A stretch of DNA of 64,000 bases. Origin: Boswellia sacra (taxonomy: Eukaryota; Streptophyta; Magnoliopsida; Sapindales; Burseraceae). This document shows positions 38,201 through 49,200 of the stretch, piece after piece. A model generated the notes under the pieces. That model saw nothing but the letters and a program-made list of their open reading frames with translations, did not search any database and was not told the DNA's origin. Made by a program: the position numbers and the translations under genes. Location: NCBI GenBank assembly GCA_013180625.2, contig SNVD02013077.1:124001-188000 (forward strand), read 5' to 3'. The number at the start of each line of letters is the position of its first letter. Within the stretch, counting starts at the first letter, position 1.

Positions 38201-39533
38201 AAATGAGAAAGCTAGCATTGTTTGTCACCTCTTGATTTCTATGCAGAGTCCTATTTTCACCTGATGTTACCATCATCCATCTTGTGGTCGAGGAGAAATA
38301 ATCCCATGTATTCTGGTACCAAATGTGATAGGCACCTAAACACCACGGAGAACCACACCCCAAAAGCTAGCTGTTAAGGTGGGATTGTTAGGTACTTAAA
38401 TACCCCATCAAGCAGCCCATTCTACCCAATGTGGGACTTTGGCATCCCATACTACCAAGGTCCCTATCAATTGCCCCTCCCCGGAAAGCCGACGTCCCGG
38501 CGGCTACACTCGACAGCACTTCACTCGGCCCCTCCCCGGAAAGCCGACGTCCCGGCGGCTGCACTCGACAGCACTTCACTCGGCTCCGCGCCGGTCAGAA
38601 CCCTCTGCCGGTAGCCCTCTCCGTTCCGCCAAGCACCGGCTCTGATACCAAATGATAGGCACCTAAACACCATGGAGAACCACACCCCAAAAGCTAGCTG
38701 TTAAGGTGGGATTGTTAGGTACTTAAATACCCCATCAAGCAGCCCATTCTACCCGATGTGGGACTTTGGCATCCCATACTACCAAGGTCCCTATCAAAAT
38801 GTTACACACTTTGTTCCAGTAGCAACTAGATATATGGACAAGTGAATTCTCTTGCCTTTCTTTCCCTATCTTTTCTTTATTTGCTCAATCCATCAAGTAG
38901 CACGGAGGCTCTTCCCTGACCCATAAGATCAGAAATCTTTATGAACCTGCAATTTCTAATTTTTGTCAAAAAAATTGGTGTGGAATTCTCCAAATTTATC
39001 TTCTGTTGATTCTTAATGTTCATTGTGGATTACAATATCGTTTGCATTTTGAAAATATAGGTGCAGAAGATCCTCGCTGTCCAGTTGCAGGTTTGGAAAT
39101 TCCCAGAGCAAGAGCGGGCAAGGCCTATGAAAACATTTCGGATAGATTTAAGGTGTGTAATTTTTTTTATCTGGTTTAATGCTCATACCATAAACAACAC
39201 AAGTAATTTTTTCTGTTTAGCCATGGCTAGTTCATTTTAACTAGTTTGCTTTCAATTTCATCTTCTTCCCTCTCCCCATTTTTTGATTTCCTGTTCATAA
39301 TCCCTTAGTACTGAGTTTATGTAGCGATTTTTTGAATGCTTAAGATTTCTTTTTCTCTATTTCAATTTTCCGTTTGTCATGATTCTGTGCTTTCTATGAT
39401 GCACTTTCCTCTTACATTAATGCAGTTTTTTGCGCAACCTTCAATCGGCCACCAGATGACATCCTTAATGGTCAAGGAAGCCAGTGATTGGTTCGACAGA
39501 TTCCTTTTATGTGTTGATTTGTCTTCAACGTAG
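35259..39533 (+). CDS. Alpha/beta-hydrolase, dienelactone-hydrolase/acyl-peptidase-like
   Basis: Thirteen short exons (35259-35343, 35483-35559, 35651-35731, 35900-36028, 36117-36203, 36545-36598, 36844-36934, 37023-37093, 37189-37258, 37402-37454, 37661-37754, 39061-39152, 39426-39533) join in phase to 363 residues. The alpha/beta-hydrolase triad is visible: nucleophile Ser199 in GESLGG, acid Asp301 in GAEDPRCP and His337 in SIGHQM. The strand before the oxyanion region reads AIVFLHSTHKNKEW, and IAIDSRYHGERA precedes the lid. No signal peptide, so the enzyme is probably cytosolic. Substrate is unknown; related bacterial and plant proteins hydrolyse esters or acyl-peptides. Intron 11 (37755-39060) is enlarged by a TRIM element inserted antisense. 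Downstream it converges on PEX4. Confidence 0.9.
38326..38469 (-). repeat. TRIM 3' LTR
   Basis: 144 bp. On the element strand it starts TGATAGGGACC, contains GTCCCACAT and a TATTTAAG stretch and ends CCTATCA. It is the 3' LTR because the polypurine tract borders it. Confidence 0.93.
38473..38582 (-). repeat. 55-bp GC-rich tandem duplication inside the TRIM
   Basis: Two units, 38473-38527 and 38528-38582, differ at one position (TACACTCG versus TGCACTCG). They carry GGAAAGCCGACGTCCCGG and make up most of the internal domain. Confidence 0.92.
38639..38650 (-). other. TRIM primer-binding site (initiator tRNA-Met)
   Basis: Minus-strand TGGTATCAGAGC is complementary to the mature 3' end of plant initiator tRNA-Met (GCTCTGATACCA). 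It lies two bases inside the 5' LTR boundary. Confidence 0.92.
38653..38796 (-). repeat. TRIM 5' LTR
   Basis: 144 bp, differing from the 3' LTR by two transitions, both at positions that are CpG in the other copy. Confidence 0.93.
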
Positions 39534-40566
39534 CATTCTCGGTTTATGATATTGTGCTTCTTGGACCAACCCGTGTTGTTGACCATTGTGGTCAACATTC
39601 TCGGTTTATAATAAAGGTGTATTAGATTGACAAACCATCTCAATAAACTTTCTTATATGGTAGGCACCATACGCAGTTTTCACATCGAACTCTTGTAGTT
39701 TTGCATGCATAAAAATTCATCTCTACATTGTCTCAGTAATACCCATCTTTAAAACATTGTACTTGCCATTAATATTCTTTTCTCTGGGCAAAATCAGCCA
39801 ATTTTATCACTGGTTTGAGAAATTCCAGTAACAAACCCTGATAGTTTAAGGGTTGCAAAAGTCGTAGCGGAATGTCCAATGACAAAGGTAAACCAACATA
39901 ACAGTATTGATAAATTCCCGTGCCAAACTTTGACAGCTGTTTCAGCGATTTAATTATTGAAACTCTTCAAACAAAAACATCAGTAATTTTCAAAATTTGT
40001 AATTCATTCTTTGCCGTCTTGGTAGTTTTACTTTGCTCTTAATAAAAATCATATCTTTCTTTATTTATGTTTTTGTTTTGTTTTGTTTTGTTTTTTTTCA
40101 TTTTTCAAGACTTTCAATTCCTATAATTTCATATGCTCAAGTGAAATGATTTCAATTTTAAAGAACTTGTTCCTTCCATATCTTTTTCATCAATTTCATT
40201 AAAAAGTGTGTATACGGACTTTGAAGCTTTCAAATATCAAGCTGGAGAAATCCCTGAACAAGCCCTAAAGTGTGTGGTGCAAAAAGTCAGAAAATCCAAA
40301 TTACAGAGGTCAACCTATATTACAAGATTACTATCATAGTTTTTCTGCAAATAAATCACTGTTCATTAAAACTCATCTGGCAAAAAACATTAATTAATTT
40401 TCAAAAATTATCATTCATTTTGGAGAAATTTATTAATGAATTTTTCATTGAAAACTTTAGACCATGAAATTAGAAAATAATGGAAATCTCAAGCATAAGC
40501 AAGTCACCTATACACATCAACCGTAAATGATCTAAAGCCAATATAGAAAGAAAAGGAAAAAGGAAA

Positions 40567-40599
<33 letters not shown>

Positions 40600-40719
40600 A
40601 TTCAAGTCTAAAAGTCTGAAAAAATAATTTAAAAAGTAGCTAATAATACAGTACAAAATAATAACATCAACCTCTCATGATTCATCATGATTCATGACAT
40701 TCAACAGCACTTCCTGTAT
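39534..40719. other. Convergent 3' region of hydrolase and PEX4
   Basis: AT-rich, with no gene. It holds (GTTTT)n near 40074-40100 and a (GAA)n run at about 40567-40596. Transcripts from both flanking genes probably end here. Confidence 0.5.
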
Positions 40720-42580
40720 TCACCCTTTCTTGGGCATCGCTGCAAGTCTTGTGTACATTCTCGCCATGGACTGGTATCCTCTGATATCACCTGAACGAAG
40801 AAGGTTGCCTAAGAGGACCCCATAAACCAGAATGTCATCAACATGAAAGCACCCCAAGGAAACACAAAGCATCAATGTCAAAACCCAATGGAATAATTTT
40901 CATTGTCTCACAAAGAACATTATTCAAACTCTTTCGACTAAAAGACTTGTGAACTCATATAATCATAACATCAAAATGCTAAAAGCAGAAAAGCATCAAT
41001 GTACCTGAATCACAATTTAGTGGACTATCGGGTTCTGGGTGTGCCATCAAAGCAATTATAGCCCTACAAACAGACTGAAGTGTCCAAGCAGGGCTCCATG
41101 CATTCTTCAAGATATCAAGGCATATCTCTCCTGTCTGCAAGAGAAATAACAAGGTCAATACACAGTTAACCATCTTCACATCAAAAGTGAGTGTTTTTCA
41201 ACTAGCCAACTTATAGAATGTTACTGTTATTTCAGCGGAAACTTTTTTCTGCTGTGCATTGTAAAATTAAACCCCGACAACCCTCTCAATTTCCGCAAAT
41301 GTGTTTAGCAGATATTCCCATACCAACTGTTAAAGACAATTCAGATCCACAGAAACCGTATACACGCAAATGTTGCATGTTTTATCATTCACCCAGTTGA
41401 AGAATATCAAAATTTAATAAATTTGAACTTTTAACCAGTTTTCCTTTAGCTTCATTTTCACATCACTTGGAGAACAAAGTTAGCAAGACAAGTTTTAGGA
41501 AAGCTTTAGTTGCCAAGTATTATTATAAATCTTCCAATCTCTTCCATCTACTAAGAGATGAACTAATATCTTCCCAAACCTAAGTTACATGGCAAACCTG
41601 AATCATAGTGCTTTATGTAAAATGATGAGACAGGACAAGATATGCTGACAGCTTAAAGAAATTAAACTAGATCAAACTGTTTTATAAGTACAATGGATTT
41701 AAGAACACTGTTCTTAATAATGAATTTTTGGTTTATTGATGGCAGTCATGCAGTTAAGTTGAAAAAGAACCGATGCAAAAATACTGTAGCTCCAAATCAG
41801 TTTCAGAAACAAAAAGGAAAACTACTAAAGTGCTTATGATGCTAATGGGACTGTTTTTTAAACATTTATATAATTTTCTGTCATTTAGTCAAAGAACCAA
41901 ACAAAAAAGTTGAAGAACCATATCAAGACTCATACCTTAAAATGCACATTAGGATGGAATATTTTTGTTAAGAACCGCACTTGTGGAGGTTGCAAAGGGT
42001 ATTGCTCTGGAACTGCAAAAGCAAGTTGGAAGACTCCACCCTCAAAAGGAGTCTCCGATGGTCCCTGTGTAGAAGAAAGTTAGAAATGCCAGTCAAGCAA
42101 CAACAAGATACACATTTCATTACAGCATCAACCTTGATAAGAGCAGTCCATTTAAATATGTTGGAGTCATCACACACTAATTGAATATCTGGGTCAGCGG
42201 TTTTCTCTCGCTGCACTTCTTTGTATTCCTTGAATAACCTTGCCCTAGAAGCCTGCACATGGAACACAGCCCAAGTCAAAATTTTCTCCATATTAAGATG
42301 ACAAAAATACTCAAACTTATGCAACTAAATGTCAATTCCACACCGGTTATGGTCAGCCACAATAATGGTCTCCCTCTATGCCACGTTATTCGGGGCCATA
42401 TTTAGGCCTCATGGTCATGTAAGTAACAATCAGAACATGTAATATGCAAGCATAAATGCTCCAATATCTCTATTTCTACGGCCATGTATCATAAAATTTA
42501 AAGAACAAGTAAACAAAACCATAAAACACAAACTATCAATCAAACCAAAAGTTTTCATATCAATAATATCAAACCTGCAT
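40720..42580 (-). CDS. PEX4: Peroxisomal ubiquitin-conjugating enzyme E2 (PEX4/UBC21)
   Basis: Coding exons 42575-42580, 42133-42252, 41936-42064, 41005-41134 and 40720-40808 join in phase to 157 residues, the usual PEX4 length. The first coding exon contributes only ATG CAG. The E2 fold is complete: HPN motif at 79-81, active-site Cys90 in GEICLDILK, then [18 protein letters not shown] and [10 protein letters not shown]. The protein ends MPKKG. PEX4 is held on the peroxisome by PEX22 and mono-ubiquitinates the PEX5 import receptor so it can be recycled. The gene is divergent from the NFD6-like gene. A leader intron is likely: a donor at 43127 and an acceptor just before the ATG, with a second possible donor near 42991. 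Confidence 0.95.
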
Positions 42581-43977
42581 TCTGCTGCTGCTTATGTAAC
42601 TCGAAACACGTCAAAGCAACTATCAAACTTTGATCCAATGACTGCATAATTCAAGACAAACAGACATCACCAATACAAATTAATCAATAAACTCATAATT
42701 GACAGACCAGGACAGTATATTTCATGATGCCAAAAAAGAATTCACATCCGCCAAACTGTTAACAAATCAAGTCAAAATACGCAATTTCTTCAGTTTTCAT
42801 ACTAAATCTTAACGTCTCATTCTATCGATAAGAAACACTCAGGACGACTCAGATTCCGATTCCTCCCTTTCTCTTTCTTAGCAACCAAACAGGAAATCGA
42901 ACCAACTCTTTGACGAAATACGGTGATAAGATCAATCCAAACAAAATTAATATTATCGCCGGGAAACAGTGAAACAGCGGATTCTCTTACCTTTTCTCGG
43001 CAACCAAACACACTAAAAGAGATCGTTAAGGCCAGATCGAGGCACAAATATTTTTAAATTTATTAATATTAACAATCACGATCTTCTAAACGACAAAAAT
43101 ATGAACAAGTTTAGAATCGAATCTCACCTGCTAAAGGCAACGTTTTCAGTTGCTTCGGTTCGAGTTTGAGAATGTAATGGCCTGACGGGGAAGTGGTTAG
43201 GTGTGTTAGGATCTATGATTTCACTTTTGGGCTTTAGGGTCTATGCACCGCTACAAGAAAGATCAACGGCCACAAAACGTTGATTGGACGCGAAGTTTAG
43301 TGATCGGTTAACCAGATTGGCGGTTAATTTTAATAGATAAGATTGGTGGTGGATATTTTTGTAATAATGTTAAAAACTACTAAACTTATTTGAGGTTTTA
43401 AAGTTACTTTTGTGATTTAGGTGACCATAAATATTACCCTCAGAAATAATCACTGTAAGAGAAAATATTTATCTACAAAAAATTAAATCACTGAAAATGT
43501 ATAAATTTTTTTCTTTCTTTTTTAGAAAATATAAATATTAAACACATCACAATAAAATTTAAATTATAGTAAATTTAAATTTTTTAAATCCTCTAATCAA
43601 ATGTCCAAGATCACAATTTGTCAAATAAACTAACCCCTCTACTTTGACACCTTTACTCTATCGAACTATCTATTAATATTAGATGTCTCGATATTTAAGA
43701 AATTAAAGATAACATAGTAGTTAATATTAAACTTAACTAAATAATTAAAAAATTAAAAGTTTAAATAATAATCAAAATTAATTAAAATTTAAAATAATCT
43801 GACTTTATTATTATTATTATTTTTGAAAATTGAATAAACTTGACAAAATATGGTGCAGATAAGCTTAGAGGCGGAACCAAACGCAAGCCAAAAGCGCGTT
43901 TCGCACCTGGCGCAAAATAACTATAATCTTGTTTGTATAAGTATAAACCCTAGTAATTGGTCAAACCCTTTGCAGCA
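42581..43977. other. Bidirectional upstream region between PEX4 and NFD6-like gene
   Basis: The left half (to about 43190) holds PEX4 leader exon(s) and intron. From about 43200 to 43850 the DNA is AT-rich spacer. A telobox AAACCCTAG at 43945-43953, 25 bases before the NFD6-like start codon, is the only motif noted. Confidence 0.5.
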
Positions 43978-45012
43978 ATGGCCGGTTCCACGATCATCTC
44001 AAGATTATCATCAACTCGTTTATCTCTCAAGCTCAGAACCAACAAAGCAACCATATCCACCACAATAAATCATTTGAAATCAACCTCTCATCCCCAGGTT
44101 TCCTCTTCAGTGAAACGCATTTCGAGGTAAAACTTTTCCAAACTTTATTTCAAATTGACCCATCTAAGCGAGATGACTGTTTTGATTGTCTTGGTGGGCT
44201 GCAGATTACCAGTGGAATTGAGCTGCTTGATCTCGATGATGCCATTGCATAGTGCCATAGCGTCTGCTCGCCTGAGATCATTTCTTCCCATCGATTCCCA
44301 GGGCTGGTGTCTGGTGCCTCAAGGTCTCCCTCTTTCTCTCTCTCCGTGTCACAAGCGCGCATGTAACACATAAAAAACAATGTTTATAATGTAATGTAAT
44401 GAAACAATGTTTTAGAAGGATATCATTTATCAACTCCTACACCGAGTGGGTAGTGGATTATTTGTTATATATGCAAAGGAGTTTGGGAATTGAATGAGAG
44501 TAAGGCATGAACTTTTAAGAAGCTTTGATCTTATCTTTTAGTTTGTAGCGCTTTTTATAGAACTTTTGTAGCTGCAAGCATTTCTTTGGTGTTCAATGCC
44601 CCCCCGCTTAAAGTCCTATTCATGCATTTGCTTTGGGGCTGGGAACCCTTTTGTTTACTTGGGTGTGTAATAGGCAGTGAAAGGATAAGTTAGATATGGT
44701 GTATGAAATCGGAGGAGTTCCAATATGAAATATACTTCAGATAATCCAATAATGTTTGAAGAAGCATCTGAATGCATTATAATTATGCACTGTATGGGTG
44801 CATATATGGATAGATAGAGATAATGTTTTAGTGTGAGGGAATGCTGGCCCTGATTTTTCTGTTGACAACTCATACTCAATTTTGAAGAGAATAATTTAGA
44901 CTTCTACTGCACTTTTCATGTTTTGGCAGTACATGCTGATAGTCTTTAATTATTGTTGTTATTTCTAATTTATTTCTTTGTTTATGTTGCAGGTATCTCT
45001 ATGCCTTTATGA
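43978..45012 (+). CDS. NFD6: NUCLEAR FUSION DEFECTIVE 6-like small organellar protein
   Basis: Three exons, 43978-44126, 44205-44323 and 44993-45012, join in phase to 95 residues. The N-terminus is Ser/Arg/Thr-rich with no acidic residue in the first 40 (MAGSTIISRLSSTRLSLKLR), a typical mitochondrial or plastid targeting peptide. Exon 2 encodes the family signature RLPVELSC...MMPLHSAIASARLRSFL. The last exon adds only GISMPL and stop. Arabidopsis NFD6 is needed for karyogamy and is a small mitochondrial protein; function of this paralogue is inferred. The family is known for alternative C-termini, and reading through the exon 2 donor here would give another end stopping at 44373. Divergent from PEX4. 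Confidence 0.82.
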
Positions 45013-45269
45013 CACAATTTTAATCTTTTTTCCTTCTTTTTCTTGTGATGGAAGACCATAAAACAGATTTTACGTCATCTTCTTGTGCATGTTCTTATTG
45101 AATTCGATAAAGGTACGGGGTGTTACCTGTTACTTTTTCTTCCTCCCTTATCCTATGATGGAAAGATGTATTTGTAAGAAGTATTGCTCAATTCAAAATC
45201 TGAGCTTGAAGATTTTGATCAGCTGAATCAGTTTAGTTGCTATAATAAATTTCAATACCTTTTTTAACT

Positions 45270-45272
<3 letters not shown>

Positions 45273-45310
<38 letters not shown>

Positions 45311-45362
45311 TCTCTCTCTCTCTCTAGAGAGAGAGAGATTAGAGAGAGAGAGAGAGAGAGAG
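45273..45362. repeat. Compound (AT)n-(CT)n-(GA)n microsatellite
   Basis: AT dinucleotides from 45273 to about 45308, CT to about 45325, GA to 45338, a short TTA break, then GA to 45362. The CT and GA tracts are mutually complementary and could fold back. Confidence 0.95.
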
Positions 45363-45364
45363 TA

Positions 45365-45530
45365 ATTGGCATTTACTTGAGATAAATCCAAGGAAAGTCA
45401 ACATAAAATTAGTCTCTACAAGTACACGAAATGTAACATCAATAACTTTTGATTGACATTTATTTAAGATAAATTGAATGCATTGCATCATAAAATTGGT
45501 CTCAACACGAAACATAATAACATCTTATCA
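45365..45530. repeat. Diverged 87-bp tandem repeat
   Basis: Unit 1 begins ATTGGCATTTACTTGAGATAA at 45365 and unit 2 ATTGACATTTATTTAAGATAA at 45452. They also share CATAAAATTRGTCTC and ACGAAA...AACATC further on. Identity is unknown. Confidence 0.7.
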
Positions 45531-46284
45531 TCGGTTTTAGGCTGCAATTATGCAGTTAATTTTTGGAACATGCAACATTGTTCTAGCAACGACAATTGTT
45601 GCAAATAGCACAGGGAGGGAGGATAGTACTTATTAAAGTCTAAATAAACGAAGATGGAGTCAAGTCAATACGACGAATGTTAAAACTATAATTTACAACT
45701 CCCGTCGCCCAGCCAGGGAACTCATGTTGTGCTTTGGAAATAGTGGCCTCATGCAGGGTGGAAAAGCTATGGAGCCCTGCTAGTAAACCTTGGATTTTTT
45801 TCATAAATCAGCTGCTTATTCGATAACACCTCATTTTCCATTTCTTTTTGTTCAACAAATAAATAAGTGTCATCAGCAGATGGAAGGCTGCAACAAACTT
45901 ATGGCTAAGGGCCAAATAACTTGGTTAAGAGGAGTAAAGTGTAAAATTGACTAACGTTAGTGAAATTCAACTACGGAACGATCCACCCATCAGCGTCACA
46001 ATGCAACAAATCGCAGTCATCTTATATTATTAATTAAAATAAAACCTCTACAAATCCCAGAGAAACACGATTTCCAACTAGAGCATCAACTTTTTCACTT
46101 TTCTCTACAAGCAATGTACATGATTCCAATGCCAAACGAGCAACACAAAATATGATGCCAAAATGACCAAAATAGAAGAATATATATTGAAAAAAAGAAA
46201 AAGGAATGGAGAGAAATTAAAGAAGAAAGCAAATTAGCAATCAAAAAGTAAAACTAAAAATAAAATGCTAAACCAGTCAAAGTT
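45531..46284. other. Intergenic, between NFD6-like and TOM1-like 3' ends
   Basis: No gene is recognised. The two genes converge; the right side (from about 46000) probably contains the TOM1-like 3' UTR. Confidence 0.45.
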
Positions 46285-49200
46285 TCACATGCTACCAGCT
46301 CTTCCGGGAGTGGTTTTTGCCGGCTTAAATTTTGCCATGTCAACAAGATCTCCGAATAACTTATCTTCTGGTTTGGGATTCTTCTTCGTAGGTGGAGCGT
46401 AAGAAGAAGCGGAGACCTGATACGAAGTTCTCAAGCCACTATCATCTCTAATTGACATGCCATACATTTGCTGCTCAAGATACTGAGTCCCTTGCTGCTG
46501 ACCATAACCATATCCTGCCATTTGGTTGCCGTACATTTGTTGAGGATACAAAGAAGCCATTTGTCCAGCTTGCATTTGCTGTGGAAGCATGCCCATGTAT
46601 TGACCTCCATGAATTTGTTGGGGTTGAAACCCTACTAAATGATTGCTTGGAATGGCATGACTATTAATTGCCGACAACTGGCCACTTGTTATAGGCTGAA
46701 TATACATACCCACCACCTGCTGTTCATTACCCGTTGGCTGAGGTCCTTGAGGATATGTGCCACCCTGCATCGGCTGTAGATGTGAGACAGACACCTGCGA
46801 AACTTGCATTTGTTGAGGGTATTGAGCACCAGCTACTTGGGTAGGGTCCGCTGGCTGAGCTTCCCAGGGAGGTAGAGGCAGTGATCCACCGGTTGGCATA
46901 CCTTTTCAACACCCCACAATGTGAGCTTAACATATTTTAATTAAGTAGTTAAAGAGGCAGACAAGTCCTACAGAACAATGTCTAAAAACTGGCGCATCAC
47001 CTCAGGTCATTTTTATAGGGAATAAACAAAAATGAATGCATAAATAATAAGTTGTCCCCACTGCCACAACTGTTTTTCAGTTTAGGCCACTCTGGTCAAA
47101 ACAAAAGAACAAAAGAAGAAGAATAATTTGTCATAATTTTCATGAATGAATACGAAGCTTTCAAAAAAAAAAAGTGATGTGATATGTTGTGATTATATCG
47201 AAGTACAAGAACACAAATCATAGGGCCAGTGCTAGCTACAACTACTATAAACAAAAAGATAATGAGTAGAAACACACCATAGACTGGTGAGGGCGGCTGT
47301 GGTTGGTGAAGCTGCTGGCTGTTCCAGGCAGGGCCGTTACCTTGCGCATAAAGTGACTGCTCATACCGGGGTGATCCTGTGTGTGGGACACTTCCATTTT
47401 GATAAAACCCAGCTTCTGGAGTTTGAAAACTCTGCTGCTGGAATTGTGGGGCCAGAGAATTTGTTTGTGGGGCCAAAGAATTTGGTTGTGCAGCCACAGG
47501 ATTTGGCTGTGGAGCCACGGGATTTGGTTGTCCAGGCAGATTGGTAAACTGAGTATTAACAGAATTTGGATGGTTGCCATTATCTGAAAATATATCAAAG
47601 AGGACAAGGGCATTCTGCTGAGATACAGGAGTGGATGGTTGACGTTGTCCAACAGGGACCAAAGCCAGTGAGTTCTCTGCCTTTGGTGAGCCATAGTCAT
47701 CACCACTCAGTAGGTCCATTTTAGGATTAACTGCTGCTAAAGGAGTTGCACCATTAGCACCAGGAGGAGCAGGAAGCAATAACTGATTCAGTGGTTGAGC
47801 CTCAGCACCACTACTTGAGGTCAATCTGCAGAAAAAAACTCAAACTTTTTACAGCTCAAATAACAAGAAGCTATCTGATTAAGATTAAATCTTTCCATAC
47901 TATATTAATTGCCTAGATGAACACAGATAATCGATAAATTTTTATTTAACGAACTCTAAATATAAGCCAAAATGAAATCCAAGAACCTTGATTTACGCAT
48001 GAAATTGGCCCATTTCAAGGGCTTTTAAAGATTCCTTATAATTTTAATAATAACAAAGACTTTACAAAATTTGTTAATTGATATTTACCAAAGATCCCAG
48101 GAACACTGGACCAACTTGAGGAGCCTGATATTACAACCATATTCATATCCAAGTCCCAAGCAAGTCAACTGGATTCAGGTATGAGACGGTCAATAAATAA
48201 AGCAGTTCAAGTAAATCCATATACCTTCCATCTGCCTGTTTAGTGGCATCCTTCTTATCAGCTAGTGGACCATCTATCTCTACAAGTGCTCCACTAGGTT
48301 CAGGCTTGGACTTCCCAATTTGAACAGATTTTCCCGAAGAAATGGATTCATGTTTGGCTAGTACACGCTGCAAGTCATCATTCAATGCCAAACCTTGACA
48401 TAGCAGTGATTCATCTCTGAAAAAAGAAGATAACAATTATTAGGGGATCCACCTTGAATTTCACACGGTCACGGAGTTCAAATACCAAACAATTCTCAAA
48501 AAACTAATCTAGTCTCTTGGAATTATTTGATGCAAGTCACTGTACCATTGGCCATAATTATTGCCAACAACCAATAACAGAATACGAGATGAATATCTTG
48601 AAAAAAAAAAATCATTGGCAGAATAACCAACAGTAATGCCAACAGGATCCTTGCAGTGATGGATAATAGCACCACAACAAGACAATAACAGATATTAAGG
48701 CCTATCATAAATGTAAGCTACCAAAAGGGGTGAAAAGATGCGACTCACGCAGTTGAATTAACCAGGTGTACCACTCTTTGCTTGTAAGTCCGACACTGTT
48801 CCACCAAATCAACTATAACCTCCTGCCTAAGGCCCTGCAAGTTCATAGCCACAACATACAAGTAGAAAGTGAGCATGAGACTGTAATTTGCAGAGAGAAA
48901 AAATAATAATAATAGAAAAGATTTAAAAGTTCTATAAGTCAATATTTTGACCATAAACAATTCAAAGCCTTGCATGTAAGCATCAAATAACTGATTCAAA
49001 ATTTTAAGTTTGAGCATTAACAATAAATTAATCACTCAATCATACCAAGAACAGTATCAACTAAGTCACTAACTTATCAAATTGTACCTCTTTGTTGCTT
49101 GGATCTAATGCATTTAGCATTTCAGAAAGGACATCCATAATACCTCTAGCATTCTGAATTTCTGTCAAGCTGGTCAAATTCAAGCCAGAAAAGGAAAAGA

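Larger units (their letters stand above)
38321..38801 (-). mobile_element. Complete TRIM retrotransposon with 5-bp target duplication
   Basis: The element proper is 38326-38796 (471 bp), flanked by identical AAATG duplications (38321-38325, 38797-38801). Two 144-bp LTRs begin TGATAGG and end CCTATCA and differ at two positions. Between them are 183 bp without coding capacity. On the minus strand, two bases after the 5' LTR, TGGTATCAGAGC (38639-38650) matches the 3' end of initiator tRNA-Met, giving a primer-binding site. A polypurine tract GGGGAGGGG (38474-38482) lies just before the 3' LTR. Size, structure and lack of gag-pol define a terminal-repeat retrotransposon in miniature. The LTR lacks a 5S rRNA segment, so it is not Cassandra. 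Confidence 0.93.

Noticed and set aside
38326..38469. Cassandra-type TRIM
   Set aside because: Cassandra LTRs contain a 5S rRNA-like segment; these 144-bp LTRs have none.
38388..38655. Cluster of overlapping ORFs in several frames
   Set aside because: They are explained by the GC-rich internal domain of the TRIM element and are not protein-coding.
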